Notes: generated by a model not told the origin, from the letters alone. Numbered from the stretch's first letter, positions 28,232-36,426 are shown. The stretch: DNA of 64,000 nt from Pseudomonadota bacterium (GCA_021821945.1 JAJZTF010000002.1:124001-188000), one strand, 5' to 3'. Translations and numbers: made by a program.

Positions 28232-28974
28232 TTCTTCCCCAGCCACCCTTTCAGCGCATCGAGCTGGCCGTACTGGGTCAGATCGATCTGCAGCGGGGTC
28301 AGCGAGACAAACCGATTCTCCACCGCATGAAAATCGGTGCCTTCCCCGGCATCCTGGGCGGTGCCTGCGGCCCCGACCCAATAAACGGTTTCTCCTGTCG
28401 GGCTTTGCGCCTTGATCACGGGCTCCGCCTTGTGGCGCTTTCCGAGGCGGGTCACGTTCATTCCTTTAAGCTCGTCAAAGGGAAGGTCTGGCACGTTCAC
28501 GTTGAGCAGCCAGGGAAACTCGTGAGTGTTGCCGGCAAAGCGCCTGACAAGATCTGTGACGACCCTGGCTGCAGTATCGAAATGCTTCAATTCCTTCCCG
28601 ACAAGCGAAACGGCGATGGCGGGGATGCCGAGGAGGTATCCTTCGGTTGCGGCAGCGACTGTTCCGGAATAAATCGTGTCATCCCCCATGTTCGCGCCGG
28701 CATTGATGCCGGATACAACCATGTCGGGCTGGTAATCGAGCATGCCGGTCACGGCAAGATGCACACAGTCGGTGGGGGTTCCGTTGACGTAGTGGAATCC
28801 GTTAGCTGCCCGCCTCAGCTTCAAGGGACGATCAAGCGTCAGGGAATTGCTGGCCCCGCTGCGGTCCCGTTCGGGTGCCACCACGACGACTTCTGCGATG
28901 TTTGATAGATGATCAAAGAGCGTTGCCAGGCCAGGCGCGAAGTAACCATCGTCATTGCTGATCAGGATGCGCAT
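28228..28974 (-). CDS. surE: 5'/3'-nucleotidase SurE
   Basis: SurE (248 residues) is a metal-dependent phosphatase acting on nucleoside monophosphates. [15 protein letters not shown] at the N-terminus provides D8 and D9, and [19 protein letters not shown] (about 91-109) supplies the metal-binding Asn and substrate residues. It heads the leftward surE-pcm-nlpD run. Confidence 0.96.
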   Translation of the reverse strand: MRILISNDDGYFAPGLATLFDHLSNIAEVVVVAPERDRSGASNSLTLDRPLKLRRAANGFHYVNGTPTDCVHLAVTGMLDYQPDMVVSGINAGANMGDDTIYSGTVAAATEGYLLGIPAIAVSLVGKELKHFDTAARVVTDLVRRFAGNTHEFPWLLNVNVPDLPFDELKGMNVTRLGKRHKAEPVIKAQSPTGETVYWVGAAGTAQDAGEGTDFHAVENRFVSLTPLQIDLTQYGQLDALKGWLGKK

Positions 28975-29116
28975 TGTTGAAATATCAGATAGCAGGGGCC
29001 AGCCAAAATTGATCGGGGCTTGAGGATTTCAAGCTTCTGGGATGATAACCCATTGCGGCTGAAACCACCAATACTGCCTTTCAGGCGTATCGAAGCTTCG
29101 TGGCCTTTGCTAAGAC

Positions 29117-29134
29117 TGTCTCCTTATGGAGACA
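29117..29134 (+). promoter_or_regulatory. Upstream activator site 1, TGTC-N10-GACA
   Basis: An inverted repeat whose arms extend to GTCTCC/GGAGAC. It lies about 190 nt before the predicted sigma-54 start. The arms TGTC...GACA resemble the sites reported for the GlrR/QseF response regulator of enterobacteria. Confidence 0.6.
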
Positions 29135-29194
29135 TGAAAAATATCATTATTTCCAAGCCATTGAATATATCCCCGAGGTTTTTGCAAGGCCGGG

Positions 29195-29212
29195 TGTCGC
29201 TTTCTGGCGACA
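29195..29212 (+). promoter_or_regulatory. Upstream activator site 2, TGTC-N10-GACA
   Basis: A second inverted repeat with the same TGTC-N10-GACA frame, arms extending to GTGTCGC/GCGACAC (29194-29213). It lies about 115 nt before the sigma-54 start and 78 nt from site 1. It could also fold as a hairpin before TAAATTTTT, but no gene ends here on the plus strand. Confidence 0.6.
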
Positions 29213-29300
29213 CTAAATTTTTCCGTTTAAGCAGAAGGATAAAGGAAGCTTCCACAAAGAGGCATTGAAAATCAGCTGGATATCATTCTGTTTTCATCTC

Positions 29301-29316
29301 TGGCCCGGTAATTGCT
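29301..29316 (+). promoter_or_regulatory. Sigma-54 promoter of opgH-opgD
   Basis: TGGCCCG-N4-TTGCT matches the sigma-54 consensus TGGCACG-N4-TTGCW with one mismatch, and has the obligatory GG-N10-GC spacing (29302-29303, 29314-29315). It predicts a start near 29327, which rules out the upstream GTG (29326) as start codon of opgH. Confidence 0.82.
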
Positions 29317-29349
29317 TCAACTCGTGTGTCCATCACAAGACTGAAGAAC

Positions 29350-31215
29350 ATGAAAAACCACGACTCGAACGGATTGATCCCCCCCATACGCCGCGGCAGC
29401 ATGGCGCCGCGTCCCTGGACCGGCTTCTGGAAAGGCCTTGTGCTGATGCTGACCGAACGCGAGGAGCCTTCTTCGACAGGCACCTCATGGATGCGCGCCG
29501 CATCGAGACGTCGCATGTTCCTTTTGTTGCTGGTGATCATGAGCGCGGTGATGGCGGGAAGGCTGCTTGTCTACACGCAGCCCGCGGATAGCGCCTATCC
29601 CGTCCTGCATTATATTCAGCTCGCGCTCTTTGTCCTGCTGTTCGGCTGGGTGGCCGCCGGTTTCGTGACGGCATTGATGGGGTTCTGGGTGCAATGGCGT
29701 CCGGATGCGCATGCGCTGTCGCTCTCTACTGCGCGCCGTCAGATCTTGAGCAAGGAAGCCAGGACCGCGATCATCATGCCGATCTGCAATGAACCTGTCG
29801 GCCCGGTCTTTTCGGGTTTGCGCGCAACCTGCGAATCGCTGCTCACGAGTGAGGCTTCAGGAATTTTCGATGTCTTCGTTCTTTCCGACACCTACAACGC
29901 CTCGATGCAGGAACAGGAACTCGAAGCTTTCCAGGCATTGCGGCAGCAGCTTGGCGACCGCTGTCGCATCTATTACAGGCTGCGCAAGCGCCGTGTCCAT
30001 CGCAAGGCCGGAAACGTCGCGGACTTCTGCCGTCGCTGGGGAAAAAATTACCGCTACATGGTGGTGCTCGATGCCGACAGCGTGATGACAGGGGAAAGCG
30101 TCACCATGCTGGTGCGCCTGATGGAGGCGAACCCAAAGGCGGGCATCATACAGACTGCGCCGCGCGCCTGCGGCGTGCAGACACTGCATGCGCGCATTCA
30201 GCAATTTGCAGGCAGGGTGACGGGGCGCCTGTTCACTTCCGGCATGCAATACTGGCAGCTCGGTGAATCGCATTACTGGGGACACAACGCGATCATACGC
30301 GTAGAGCCCTTCATGAAGCATTGCGCGCTGGCCAGGCTGACCGGAAAAGGCGGGCTTTCAGGCGAGATACTGTCGCACGACTTCGTGGAGGCCGCGCTGA
30401 TGCGCCGCGCGGGCTATCACACCTGGCTGGTCCCCGATCTCGGGGGGAGCTACGAGCAGCAGCCATCCAACCTGATGGAAGAGCTGCAAAGGGATCGCCG
30501 CTGGTGCCAGGGGAATCTGATGAATTTCCGGCTCATCACGGAGCAGGGGTTTCAGCCTGTCCACCGGGCGATGCTGTTCACCGGCGCGATGGCCTATGTT
30601 TCCGCCCCGCTATGGCTTGCCTTCTTGCTTGTCAGCCTGAGTCTGGGGCTTTTGGAGCCGCACGGCGCCAACTCTAGCCTGTTTCCCTGGCTTGGCATGT
30701 CCTACATGCTGGAGATTTTGTGGGCATTCACGCTGACGCTGCTGTTTCTGCCGCGTATCCTGGCCGTGATCGCGATCATCGGGCTAGGAGAGCAGGCTGC
30801 CTACGGCGGAACCCTCGCGCTGATCAAGAGCGCGCTGATGGAAGCGTTCCTGTCGGCGCTTCAGGCGCCCATCCGCATGGTCGCGCATACGCTGTTCGTG
30901 GTGACTGCGCTGACCGGGATAGGCCTGGAGTGGAAGTCGCCGATGCGCGAAGCGACTTCCATCCTGTGGCGCGATGCGTTGCAAAGATTCATGCCGGTGA
31001 TGGCCGTCGCCTCATTCGCCATGCTTGCGACTTTTTATGCGCGTCACGATGCGCTGCTCTGGCTTCTGCCGGTGGGTTTGCCCCTGCTGTTGGCCGCTCC
31101 CCTGACCGTCTTGACCAGCGAATCCCGCTGGGGCTTGAGGCTGAGGTATCGTCTCTGGCTTCTCACCCCTGAGGAACGCATCCCACCTGCAGTTCTGATC
31201 AGGGCCTGGGCATAA
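29350..31215 (+). CDS. opgH: Glucan glucosyltransferase OpgH (MdoH)
   Basis: An inner-membrane GT2 enzyme (621 residues) that polymerises glucose from UDP-glucose into the backbone of osmoregulated periplasmic glucans. D-motifs are visible: VLSDTYN (178-184), VLDADS (239-244), HDF (343-345) and QRDRRW (380-385, the QxxRW motif). Membrane segments lie near 56-74, 92-112 and in several spans after 400. It is much shorter than E. coli OpgH (847), lacking most of the N-terminal region that inhibits FtsZ there. ATG 29350 is chosen with GAAG before it. opgD follows without a spacer. Confidence 0.9.
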   Translation: MKNHDSNGLIPPIRRGSMAPRPWTGFWKGLVLMLTEREEPSSTGTSWMRAASRRRMFLLLLVIMSAVMAGRLLVYTQPADSAYPVLHYIQLALFVLLFGWVAAGFVTALMGFWVQWRPDAHALSLSTARRQILSKEARTAIIMPICNEPVGPVFSGLRATCESLLTSEASGIFDVFVLSDTYNASMQEQELEAFQALRQQLGDRCRIYYRLRKRRVHRKAGNVADFCRRWGKNYRYMVVLDADSVMTGESVTMLVRLMEANPKAGIIQTAPRACGVQTLHARIQQFAGRVTGRLFTSGMQYWQLGESHYWGHNAIIRVEPFMKHCALARLTGKGGLSGEILSHDFVEAALMRRAGYHTWLVPDLGGSYEQQPSNLMEELQRDRRWCQGNLMNFRLITEQGFQPVHRAMLFTGAMAYVSAPLWLAFLLVSLSLGLLEPHGANSSLFPWLGMSYMLEILWAFTLTLLFLPRILAVIAIIGLGEQAAYGGTLALIKSALMEAFLSALQAPIRMVAHTLFVVTALTGIGLEWKSPMREATSILWRDALQRFMPVMAVASFAMLATFYARHDALLWLLPVGLPLLLAAPLTVLTSESRWGLRLRYRLWLLTPEERIPPAVLIRAWA

Positions 31216-32754
31216 ATGGACCGCCGCCAATTTTTGGGTTTGCTGGCTGCCGTCGCCTGCTCCGATGCATGGGCTGAAAATGCCGTCCTGCCCATGGGAA
31301 AGGCGAAGTCATTCAGCTGGGATAAACTGGTCGAGGAGGCGCGCCTGATGGCGGAGAGTCCCTATCGTCCGGCCTCCCAGCCCGATGCCGCCGTGCTCGA
31401 GCAGATCGACTGGGAGGCGCATGGAAAAATCCGCTTCAAGCCCGAAGATGCGCTTTTCTCGGATGGTCCCGGCCAGTATCCGATAGCATTCTTCCATCCG
31501 GGAAGATTCTTTCAAAAGCCGGTGAAGATGTACCGGCTGGATCCGATGGCTTCGGGATTCCTGTCCCGCGAAGTTCTGTACGACAAGAACTGCTTCGACA
31601 TGCCTGCCGACAGTCCTGCGCAGAGGTTGGGAGCAGACACCGGCTATGCGGGATTTCGCATACAGGAGAGCCGCAAGGATGGGCGCCTCGATTGGCGGAA
31701 CAACGACTGGGCCGCGTTTCTGGGCGCCTCGTATTTTCGCGCGATCGGCGACGAATATCAGTACGGACTTTCCGCACGCGGCATTGCGATCAATACCGTG
31801 GTGAAGGGTGTCACCGAGGAGTTTCCTGACTTCACCCGGTTCTACTTCGAACCCTCGGACAAGAATGAAATGACGGTCTATGCCCTGCTGGACGGGCCGA
31901 GCCTCTCTGGCGCCTATCGCTTCCTGCTGACGCGGGGCAAGGGTGTGGTGATGGATGTAAATGCCAATCTTTTCCTGCGCCGGGATGTCGAGCGCTTCGG
32001 CATCGCTCCGATCACCTCCATGTACTGGTTTTCCGGAAAGGACAAGCTGTTCCAGGAAGACTGGCGGCCCGAGGTGCATGACTCGGATGGTCTTGCGCTC
32101 TGGACGGGCAGGAATGAGCATGTCTGGCGCCCTCTGATCAATCCGTCCGGGATCAATGTTTCCTATTTCACGGACAGGGACCCCAAAGGGTTCGGGCTGA
32201 TGCAGCGGGAGCGCCGTTTCTCCGAATATCTGGATGGCATCCATTACGAGCGCCGTCCCAGCCTCTGGGTGGAGCCTCTGGAGGGGTGGGGCGAGGGGAC
32301 GGTCGAGCTTGTCGAGCTGCATACGACCGAGGAGATCTACGACAACGTCGTTGCGATGTGGGTGCCGCAAAAAAAAGCGCGTGCGAAAGACAGCTATCGG
32401 CTGCGCTACCGGCTGTACTGGCAGGCAGAAGAGCCGTTCGCCACGAACCTTGCGCGTTGCGTCGCAACCCGCATAGGCCGGGGAGGGGAATCGGCAAAAC
32501 GTCCCAAGGGCGTGCGCAAGTTCGAGGTCGAGTTCACGGGGATTCTGCCTGGCGTTCATCCCGAAGCGGTGGTGACCAGCACGGGCGGCAGGATATCGAA
32601 CGTGATGACCGAAGCGGTGCCCGATGGGAAACCGGGAGGTTGGCGCGCCTTTTTCGATGTCGAGGCGGAGGACACCGTCGAGATACGCCTCTACCTCAAA
32701 TCGAATGATTTGACGCTGACCGAGACCTGGCTTTACCAGCTACACCCAGCCTGA
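31216..32754 (+). CDS. opgD: Periplasmic glucan biosynthesis protein (OpgG/OpgD family)
   Basis: A 512-residue periplasmic protein of the MdoG family, which trims or branches the glucan chain made by OpgH. The N-terminus MDRRQFLGLL with cleavage near DAWA (residue 20) is a twin-arginine signal, as in E. coli OpgD; OpgG uses Sec. Family segments include FHPGRFFQKPVKMY, YLDGIHYERRPSLWVEP and SMYWFSGKD. The ATG directly follows the opgH TAA, so translation is coupled. The gene order (H before G/D) is the reverse of enterobacterial opgGH. Four nt separate its stop from that of the convergent response regulator. Confidence 0.88.
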   Translation: MDRRQFLGLLAAVACSDAWAENAVLPMGKAKSFSWDKLVEEARLMAESPYRPASQPDAAVLEQIDWEAHGKIRFKPEDALFSDGPGQYPIAFFHPGRFFQKPVKMYRLDPMASGFLSREVLYDKNCFDMPADSPAQRLGADTGYAGFRIQESRKDGRLDWRNNDWAAFLGASYFRAIGDEYQYGLSARGIAINTVVKGVTEEFPDFTRFYFEPSDKNEMTVYALLDGPSLSGAYRFLLTRGKGVVMDVNANLFLRRDVERFGIAPITSMYWFSGKDKLFQEDWRPEVHDSDGLALWTGRNEHVWRPLINPSGINVSYFTDRDPKGFGLMQRERRFSEYLDGIHYERRPSLWVEPLEGWGEGTVELVELHTTEEIYDNVVAMWVPQKKARAKDSYRLRYRLYWQAEEPFATNLARCVATRIGRGGESAKRPKGVRKFEVEFTGILPGVHPEAVVTSTGGRISNVMTEAVPDGKPGGWRAFFDVEAEDTVEIRLYLKSNDLTLTETWLYQLHPA

Positions 32755-32758
32755 CAAT

Positions 32759-34090
32759 TCAGGACCTGACCGATGCGGGGTCGAGCTGATGCTTCTGGAG
32801 CAGCTTGTAGAATTCGGTGCGGTTGCGTTTTGAGAGCTTTGCTGCCTGGGTCACATTGCCTTCCGTGATCTTGAGTATGCGGATCAGATACTCCCGTTCG
32901 AAGCGTTTCTTTCCTTCCTCGAGCGAGAGCAGCATTTCCTCCTCCTGGTGCATGGTCTGCTGGACCAGCACCGACGAGATCAGGGGGGTTGTGGAAAGCG
33001 CAATGCTTTGTTCCACGACATTCAAAAGCTGCCTGACATTGCCAGGCCAGGGTGCCTTCACCAGCGCTTCCATCGCCTCCTGTGAGAATCCGTTGATGTT
33101 CCGGTTGTATTTCCTGGCGAGTGTCGACAGGAAATGCATGGCCAGCAGGGGGATGTCCTCGCGGCGCTCGGAAAGGCTCGGGATCACGAGCTCGACGACA
33201 TTGAGGCGGTAATAGATGTCTTCCCGGAAATTCCCCGCCTTGATTTCGGCTTTCAGGTCGCGGTGGGTCGCCGAGATGATGCGCACGTCGAGCGGAATTG
33301 CAACCGTGGCACCCACCGGGGTGACCCGTCTCTCCTGAAGCACGCGCAGCAGCTTGCTTTGCAGCGCGAGCGGCATGTCTCCTATCTCGTCCAGAAAGAT
33401 CGTCCCGCCGTTTGCCGACTGGAACAAGCCCTTGTGGTCCCGGACTGCGCCCGTGAATGCGCCCTTGGTGTGTCCGAAGAGCTCTGATTCGAGCAGCTGT
33501 TCGGGTATCGCCGCGCAGTTGATCGCGACGAACTGGTTCTTTGCGCGCGGGCTCGCATCGTGTATCGCATGCGCCAGCAGTTCCTTTCCGGTTCCGCTGG
33601 CGCCCCTGATCAGCACGCTCGCGTCTCCTCCTGCGACCAGTTTTGCCTTCATCAGCACGTCTTCCATGATGCTGCTCTGGGTGACGATGCCGCTGCGCCA
33701 TTGCGCCTCCTCGGGAGACTGGGTCGAGGATGAGAACTTGAGCGCCCTTGAAATATGCTCGAGGAGCACGGCGCTGTCGAAAGGTTTGGTCAGATAACCA
33801 AAGAGTCCGCGCTGCGTTGCCGCAACGGCATCCGGTATGGTGCCATGCGCGGTGAGCATGATCACCGGGAGGGCCGGCATGCTTCTGTGTATGTGCTCGA
33901 AAAGCGCCATGCCGTCCATGCCATGCATGCGCATGTCCGTGATCACGAGCTGGGGTCTTGCCATTTCGAGGGACTGGATCGCAGCCTCCGCGCTGTCAGC
34001 GGATACAACCTCGTATCCTGCCGAAGTGAGCCGCATGGACAGGAGCTGAAGCAGATCGGGGTCGTCGTCGACGATCAGTATTTTGCTCAT
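32759..34090 (-). CDS. glrR: GlrR/QseF-like sigma-54-dependent response regulator
   Basis: A 443-residue NtrC-family activator with three domains. The receiver domain (about 1-118) has D9, D10, phospho-acceptor D52 (ITDMRM) and K102. The AAA+ domain (about 137-365) has Walker A GASGTGKE (163-170), a full GAFTGA loop (210-215) that contacts sigma-54, and Walker B TIFLDE. A Fis-type helix-turn-helix forms the end (about 395-440). Together with its kinase and lipoprotein neighbours this matches GlrR/QseF. Its ATG overlaps the QseG-like stop (ATGA). A likely target is the adjacent sigma-54 promoter at 29301. Confidence 0.88.
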   Translation of the reverse strand: MSKILIVDDDPDLLQLLSMRLTSAGYEVVSADSAEAAIQSLEMARPQLVITDMRMHGMDGMALFEHIHRSMPALPVIMLTAHGTIPDAVAATQRGLFGYLTKPFDSAVLLEHISRALKFSSSTQSPEEAQWRSGIVTQSSIMEDVLMKAKLVAGGDASVLIRGASGTGKELLAHAIHDASPRAKNQFVAINCAAIPEQLLESELFGHTKGAFTGAVRDHKGLFQSANGGTIFLDEIGDMPLALQSKLLRVLQERRVTPVGATVAIPLDVRIISATHRDLKAEIKAGNFREDIYYRLNVVELVIPSLSERREDIPLLAMHFLSTLARKYNRNINGFSQEAMEALVKAPWPGNVRQLLNVVEQSIALSTTPLISSVLVQQTMHQEEEMLLSLEEGKKRFEREYLIRILKITEGNVTQAAKLSKRNRTEFYKLLQKHQLDPASVRS

Positions 34091-34611
34091 GGCTGATCCT
34101 TGCGACTGGTTTCGTAAGCCTTGATTGCGTCTATCTTGCCCTGCAGCGACTTGGAGTGCATCTTCTCGCTGGCAAGCGCCTTGTTAAGTTCGTTTGCCGC
34201 ATTGTCCGCTTCAATCTGCTGGGAAAGAAGCGAGCTTAAAAGCAGGGCGAGATCGCGAAGTTCCGTTGCATCCTGGTCCGGCCAGGCGGTCAGAAGGTCG
34301 CGCGCGGCTGCCGTGTTGCGAAAGGAGGTGCCGGGCAGGGAAAGCAGCATCGCCAGCTTGATGCGTTGAACATTTCCGGGGCTCTTGGGGAAGTTCGCGT
34401 TGACGGCATTGTATTCGCCTGCTGCATCCTGCGCGGGCAGCGCGCTGATACGGGAATAGTATCGCAGGACTTCAGTGATCTCCGGAGTCTCCTTCACGGG
34501 CGGGCAGATGACGTGGGTGCGCACGGGGGGAGGAACGGGAGCGGGGGGCGTGGCGGTCTTGCATGCGCCAAGCAGTAGCGTCAGCATCAAAAGGTGGAAT
34601 TTCTTGATCAT
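34087..34611 (-). CDS. qseG: QseG-like outer-membrane lipoprotein
   Basis: A 174-residue lipoprotein (signal MIKKFHLLMLTLL, lipobox LGAC) with a proline-rich stretch after the cysteine, then helical periplasmic sequence with a likely coiled coil near the C-terminus (about 130-168). Its place between a GlrK-like kinase and a GlrR-like regulator matches YfhG/QseG, which in E. coli binds the kinase and is needed for full activity. Sequence similarity to QseG cannot be judged by eye; the call rests on context, size and lipobox. Both ends overlap neighbours by ATGA. Confidence 0.72.
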   Translation of the reverse strand: MIKKFHLLMLTLLLGACKTATPPAPVPPPVRTHVICPPVKETPEITEVLRYYSRISALPAQDAAGEYNAVNANFPKSPGNVQRIKLAMLLSLPGTSFRNTAAARDLLTAWPDQDATELRDLALLLSSLLSQQIEADNAANELNKALASEKMHSKSLQGKIDAIKAYETSRKDQP

Positions 34612-36140
34612 AGGGTTTCGTCGGGGTTCAATGGGAAAGTCAGACGGAAGCATGTGCCTTTTTCATTCTCTGCTAATTCTATCGCTCCTCCATGCACGAG
34701 TGCATATTCGCGTGCGATGGAAAGGCCAAGCCCGGTCCCCTTGATGTGGGACTGGGGTGCCCTGCGGCCCTGATAGAAGGCTTCGAAGATCTTTTCCCGG
34801 TCCATGAGGTCTATGCCGGGGCCAAAATCGATCACGTCGAGCGTCAGCGTGCGGTCCGATTCCGCCGCACGTATCCTGATGGTTCCTCCCGGGGGGGAGT
34901 ACTTGATCGCATTGGAAAGCAGGTTGTCGACAATGATCCTGAATTTTTGCTGGTCGCAGGTCATCGATATTTCCGGGCAGGACAGCTCGATCTGCAGCGA
35001 CTTGTTGGTGATTGCCAGATACTGGTCACGCACCACGAGTTCGAGCAGGGGCTTGAGCGCCACCTTCTGTCTCAGCAGCACAACCTTTCCGGATTGCAGC
35101 GCACTGAAGTTTAACAGGTCTTCGATGCGTTTTTGCAATTGCACGCTGTTGGTCGCGAGTATCCTGACGATTTCGGTCTGGTCCGGGTTGAGTCCGCCTG
35201 CAATGCCTTCTGAGAGCAGGTTCGTCCCTTCCCTGATCGAGGTCAGCGGAGTCTTGAGCTCGTGGGAGACATGCTGGAGGAAGGTGGATTTCTGCTCTTC
35301 GATTTCCAGCAGGCGCGAACGCATCCAGTCCAGCCTCTCGCCCAGGCGCTGCAAGTCCTGAGGGCCTGCTATGCTGACTGCATTCGATAGATTGCCGTTG
35401 CCTATCGCGCGGATCGCCTTGTCGATTTGCCGCATGGGTCTTGCGATCAGGATGGAAAATCCGAAGGCAAGAAGAATCACCAGGGGGATCAGGGCGATCA
35501 GCAGCCAGACGATCACGCTGTTTGCCTGATCGGCCATGTCCTGCATCGCGCTGACTTCCCGCTCGATGGGCGCATCGCCGTGTTTCAGGAAGCTCTGCGT
35601 TGCATCCATCAGCGGGGAGAAGTCGACATGCCATTCGCCCTGATGCGAATGGGCGATGCTTTGGACATTCCGGAAGATGGCGGCATCGGCTGCGTCTATC
35701 TTCTGGAGCAGGCCGATTTGCTGAGGCGTGAGCGGAAGGGCGCCGAGATCTCCCAGGGTTTCCCTGAATTTTTCCCGGTTCTGAAAATAGTTTGCCAGCA
35801 GGGAGTCGTCGGTCAGGATGGAGGACAGTTTCACGTTGTGCTCCATCGTCGTCGCGTAATCGACCAGCAGACGGCTGAAGTGAGCGATCCTCTCGGCCTT
35901 GTAGACCACCTGGCGGTTCTGTTGTGCAAGCTTGTTGATCGATGCTGCGCTGTACATGAGGGAGAGCATCAGCGGCACCGAGGCCAACAGGAATCCCGCC
36001 AGGATCAGCCCCGAGAAGGACTTGGGGAGCCATGCTGACAGTCTTTTTGCGAGCCTCGATGTCAGGCTTCTGCTCGTGCGGGTTTGAAGGTGAAACATGT
36101 CGTGGGAGGCGGCAATCTGTCTGGATTGCGATTCTACCAT
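34608..36140 (-). CDS. glrK: GlrK/QseE-like sensor histidine kinase
   Basis: A 510-residue membrane kinase with TM1 at about 43-64, a periplasmic sensor region (about 65-208, helical), TM2 at about 209-233 and HAMP (about 233-285). The HisKA box HVSHELKTPLTSIREG has H293, and the HATPase domain has DNLLSNAIKYSPPGG, DFGPGI and GTGLGLSIA. In E. coli, GlrK/QseE senses envelope stress with QseG and phosphorylates GlrR/QseF. The start is ATG 36140 or possibly 36098; neither has a strong ribosome site. It begins 23 nt after the 53-residue small protein gene, so they probably form one transcript. Confidence 0.87.
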   Translation of the reverse strand: MVESQSRQIAASHDMFHLQTRTSRSLTSRLAKRLSAWLPKSFSGLILAGFLLASVPLMLSLMYSAASINKLAQQNRQVVYKAERIAHFSRLLVDYATTMEHNVKLSSILTDDSLLANYFQNREKFRETLGDLGALPLTPQQIGLLQKIDAADAAIFRNVQSIAHSHQGEWHVDFSPLMDATQSFLKHGDAPIEREVSAMQDMADQANSVIVWLLIALIPLVILLAFGFSILIARPMRQIDKAIRAIGNGNLSNAVSIAGPQDLQRLGERLDWMRSRLLEIEEQKSTFLQHVSHELKTPLTSIREGTNLLSEGIAGGLNPDQTEIVRILATNSVQLQKRIEDLLNFSALQSGKVVLLRQKVALKPLLELVVRDQYLAITNKSLQIELSCPEISMTCDQQKFRIIVDNLLSNAIKYSPPGGTIRIRAAESDRTLTLDVIDFGPGIDLMDREKIFEAFYQGRRAPQSHIKGTGLGLSIAREYALVHGGAIELAENEKGTCFRLTFPLNPDETL

Positions 36141-36163
36141 CCCGCACGCAGGCTATGGGGCGC

Positions 36164-36325
36164 TTACTTCAGGCGGGCGAGCACAGCACCAAGCAGTTTT
36201 GAGATGAGTGACTCCTGTCTTTCCCATTCGAGTTGGTCCGCCGTCTCCTCTTCCTTCAGATGAAGCTCCGAGAGGTTTTCCGGGGAGACCGAATAGAGCA
36301 GGCCGTGTGAAAAGGGCTGTTCCAT
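36164..36325 (-). CDS. Conserved-looking small acidic protein (53 aa), unknown function
   Basis: A short frame from ATG 36325 to TAA 36164. It begins MEQPFSHGLLYSV, has an acidic middle (LHLKEEETADQLEWE) and ends with a probable amphipathic helix (SLISKLLGAVLARLK). GGAGG lies 8 nt before the ATG, and a promoter-like region with a perfect FNR box lies further upstream. A long antisense frame continues through it from inside fumA, but only this end has a start, ribosome site and promoter. It precedes the GlrK-like kinase by 23 nt. No family is recognised; it might assist the kinase or respond to oxygen status. Confidence 0.68.
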   Translation of the reverse strand: MEQPFSHGLLYSVSPENLSELHLKEEETADQLEWERQESLISKLLGAVLARLK

Positions 36326-36365
36326 CGCTTGATCCTCCGCTTTGAAGCTGGGTGCAGTATATACG

Positions 36366-36371
36366 GTAATA
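36366..36371 (-). promoter_or_regulatory. Possible -10 element below the FNR box
   Basis: On the minus strand TATTAC (36371-36366) would place the start near 36359, with the FNR box centred at about -40, the class II position. An alternative TATATA lies at 36363-36358. Confidence 0.4.
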
Positions 36372-36391
36372 TTGTTGATGCAATAGGGGAT

Positions 36392-36405
36392 TTGATAAAA
36401 ATCAA
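36392..36405 (-). promoter_or_regulatory. Perfect FNR/ANR-type box
   Basis: TTGAT-TTTT-ATCAA on the minus strand is an exact match to the FNR consensus TTGAT-N4-ATCAA. Its centre (36398.5) is about 73 nt from the small protein start codon, where a class II activated promoter would place it. The gene on the other side (DUF4149) ends here, so the box can only serve the leftward small protein / glrK genes. Confidence 0.72.
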
Positions 36406-36426
36406 ACAAAATCGCTGAGAATCGTG

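Larger units (their letters stand above)
28975..29349. other. 375-nt intergenic control region between surE and opgH
   Basis: It holds two TGTC-N10-GACA inverted repeats and a sigma-54 promoter, all apparently serving the rightward opgH-opgD genes. The part next to surE (28975-29110) shows no clear element; it must contain the surE promoter. Confidence 0.7.

Noticed and set aside
29194-29220. GTGTCGC/GCGACAC hairpin followed by TAAATTTTT as a terminator
   Set aside because: No plus-strand gene ends upstream, and the hairpin shares its TGTC-N10-GACA frame with a second copy, so an operator pair explains it better.
29213-29300. IHF site between the activator sites and the sigma-54 promoter
   Set aside because: The stretch is AT-rich, but no segment fits WATCAANNNNTTR without several mismatches.
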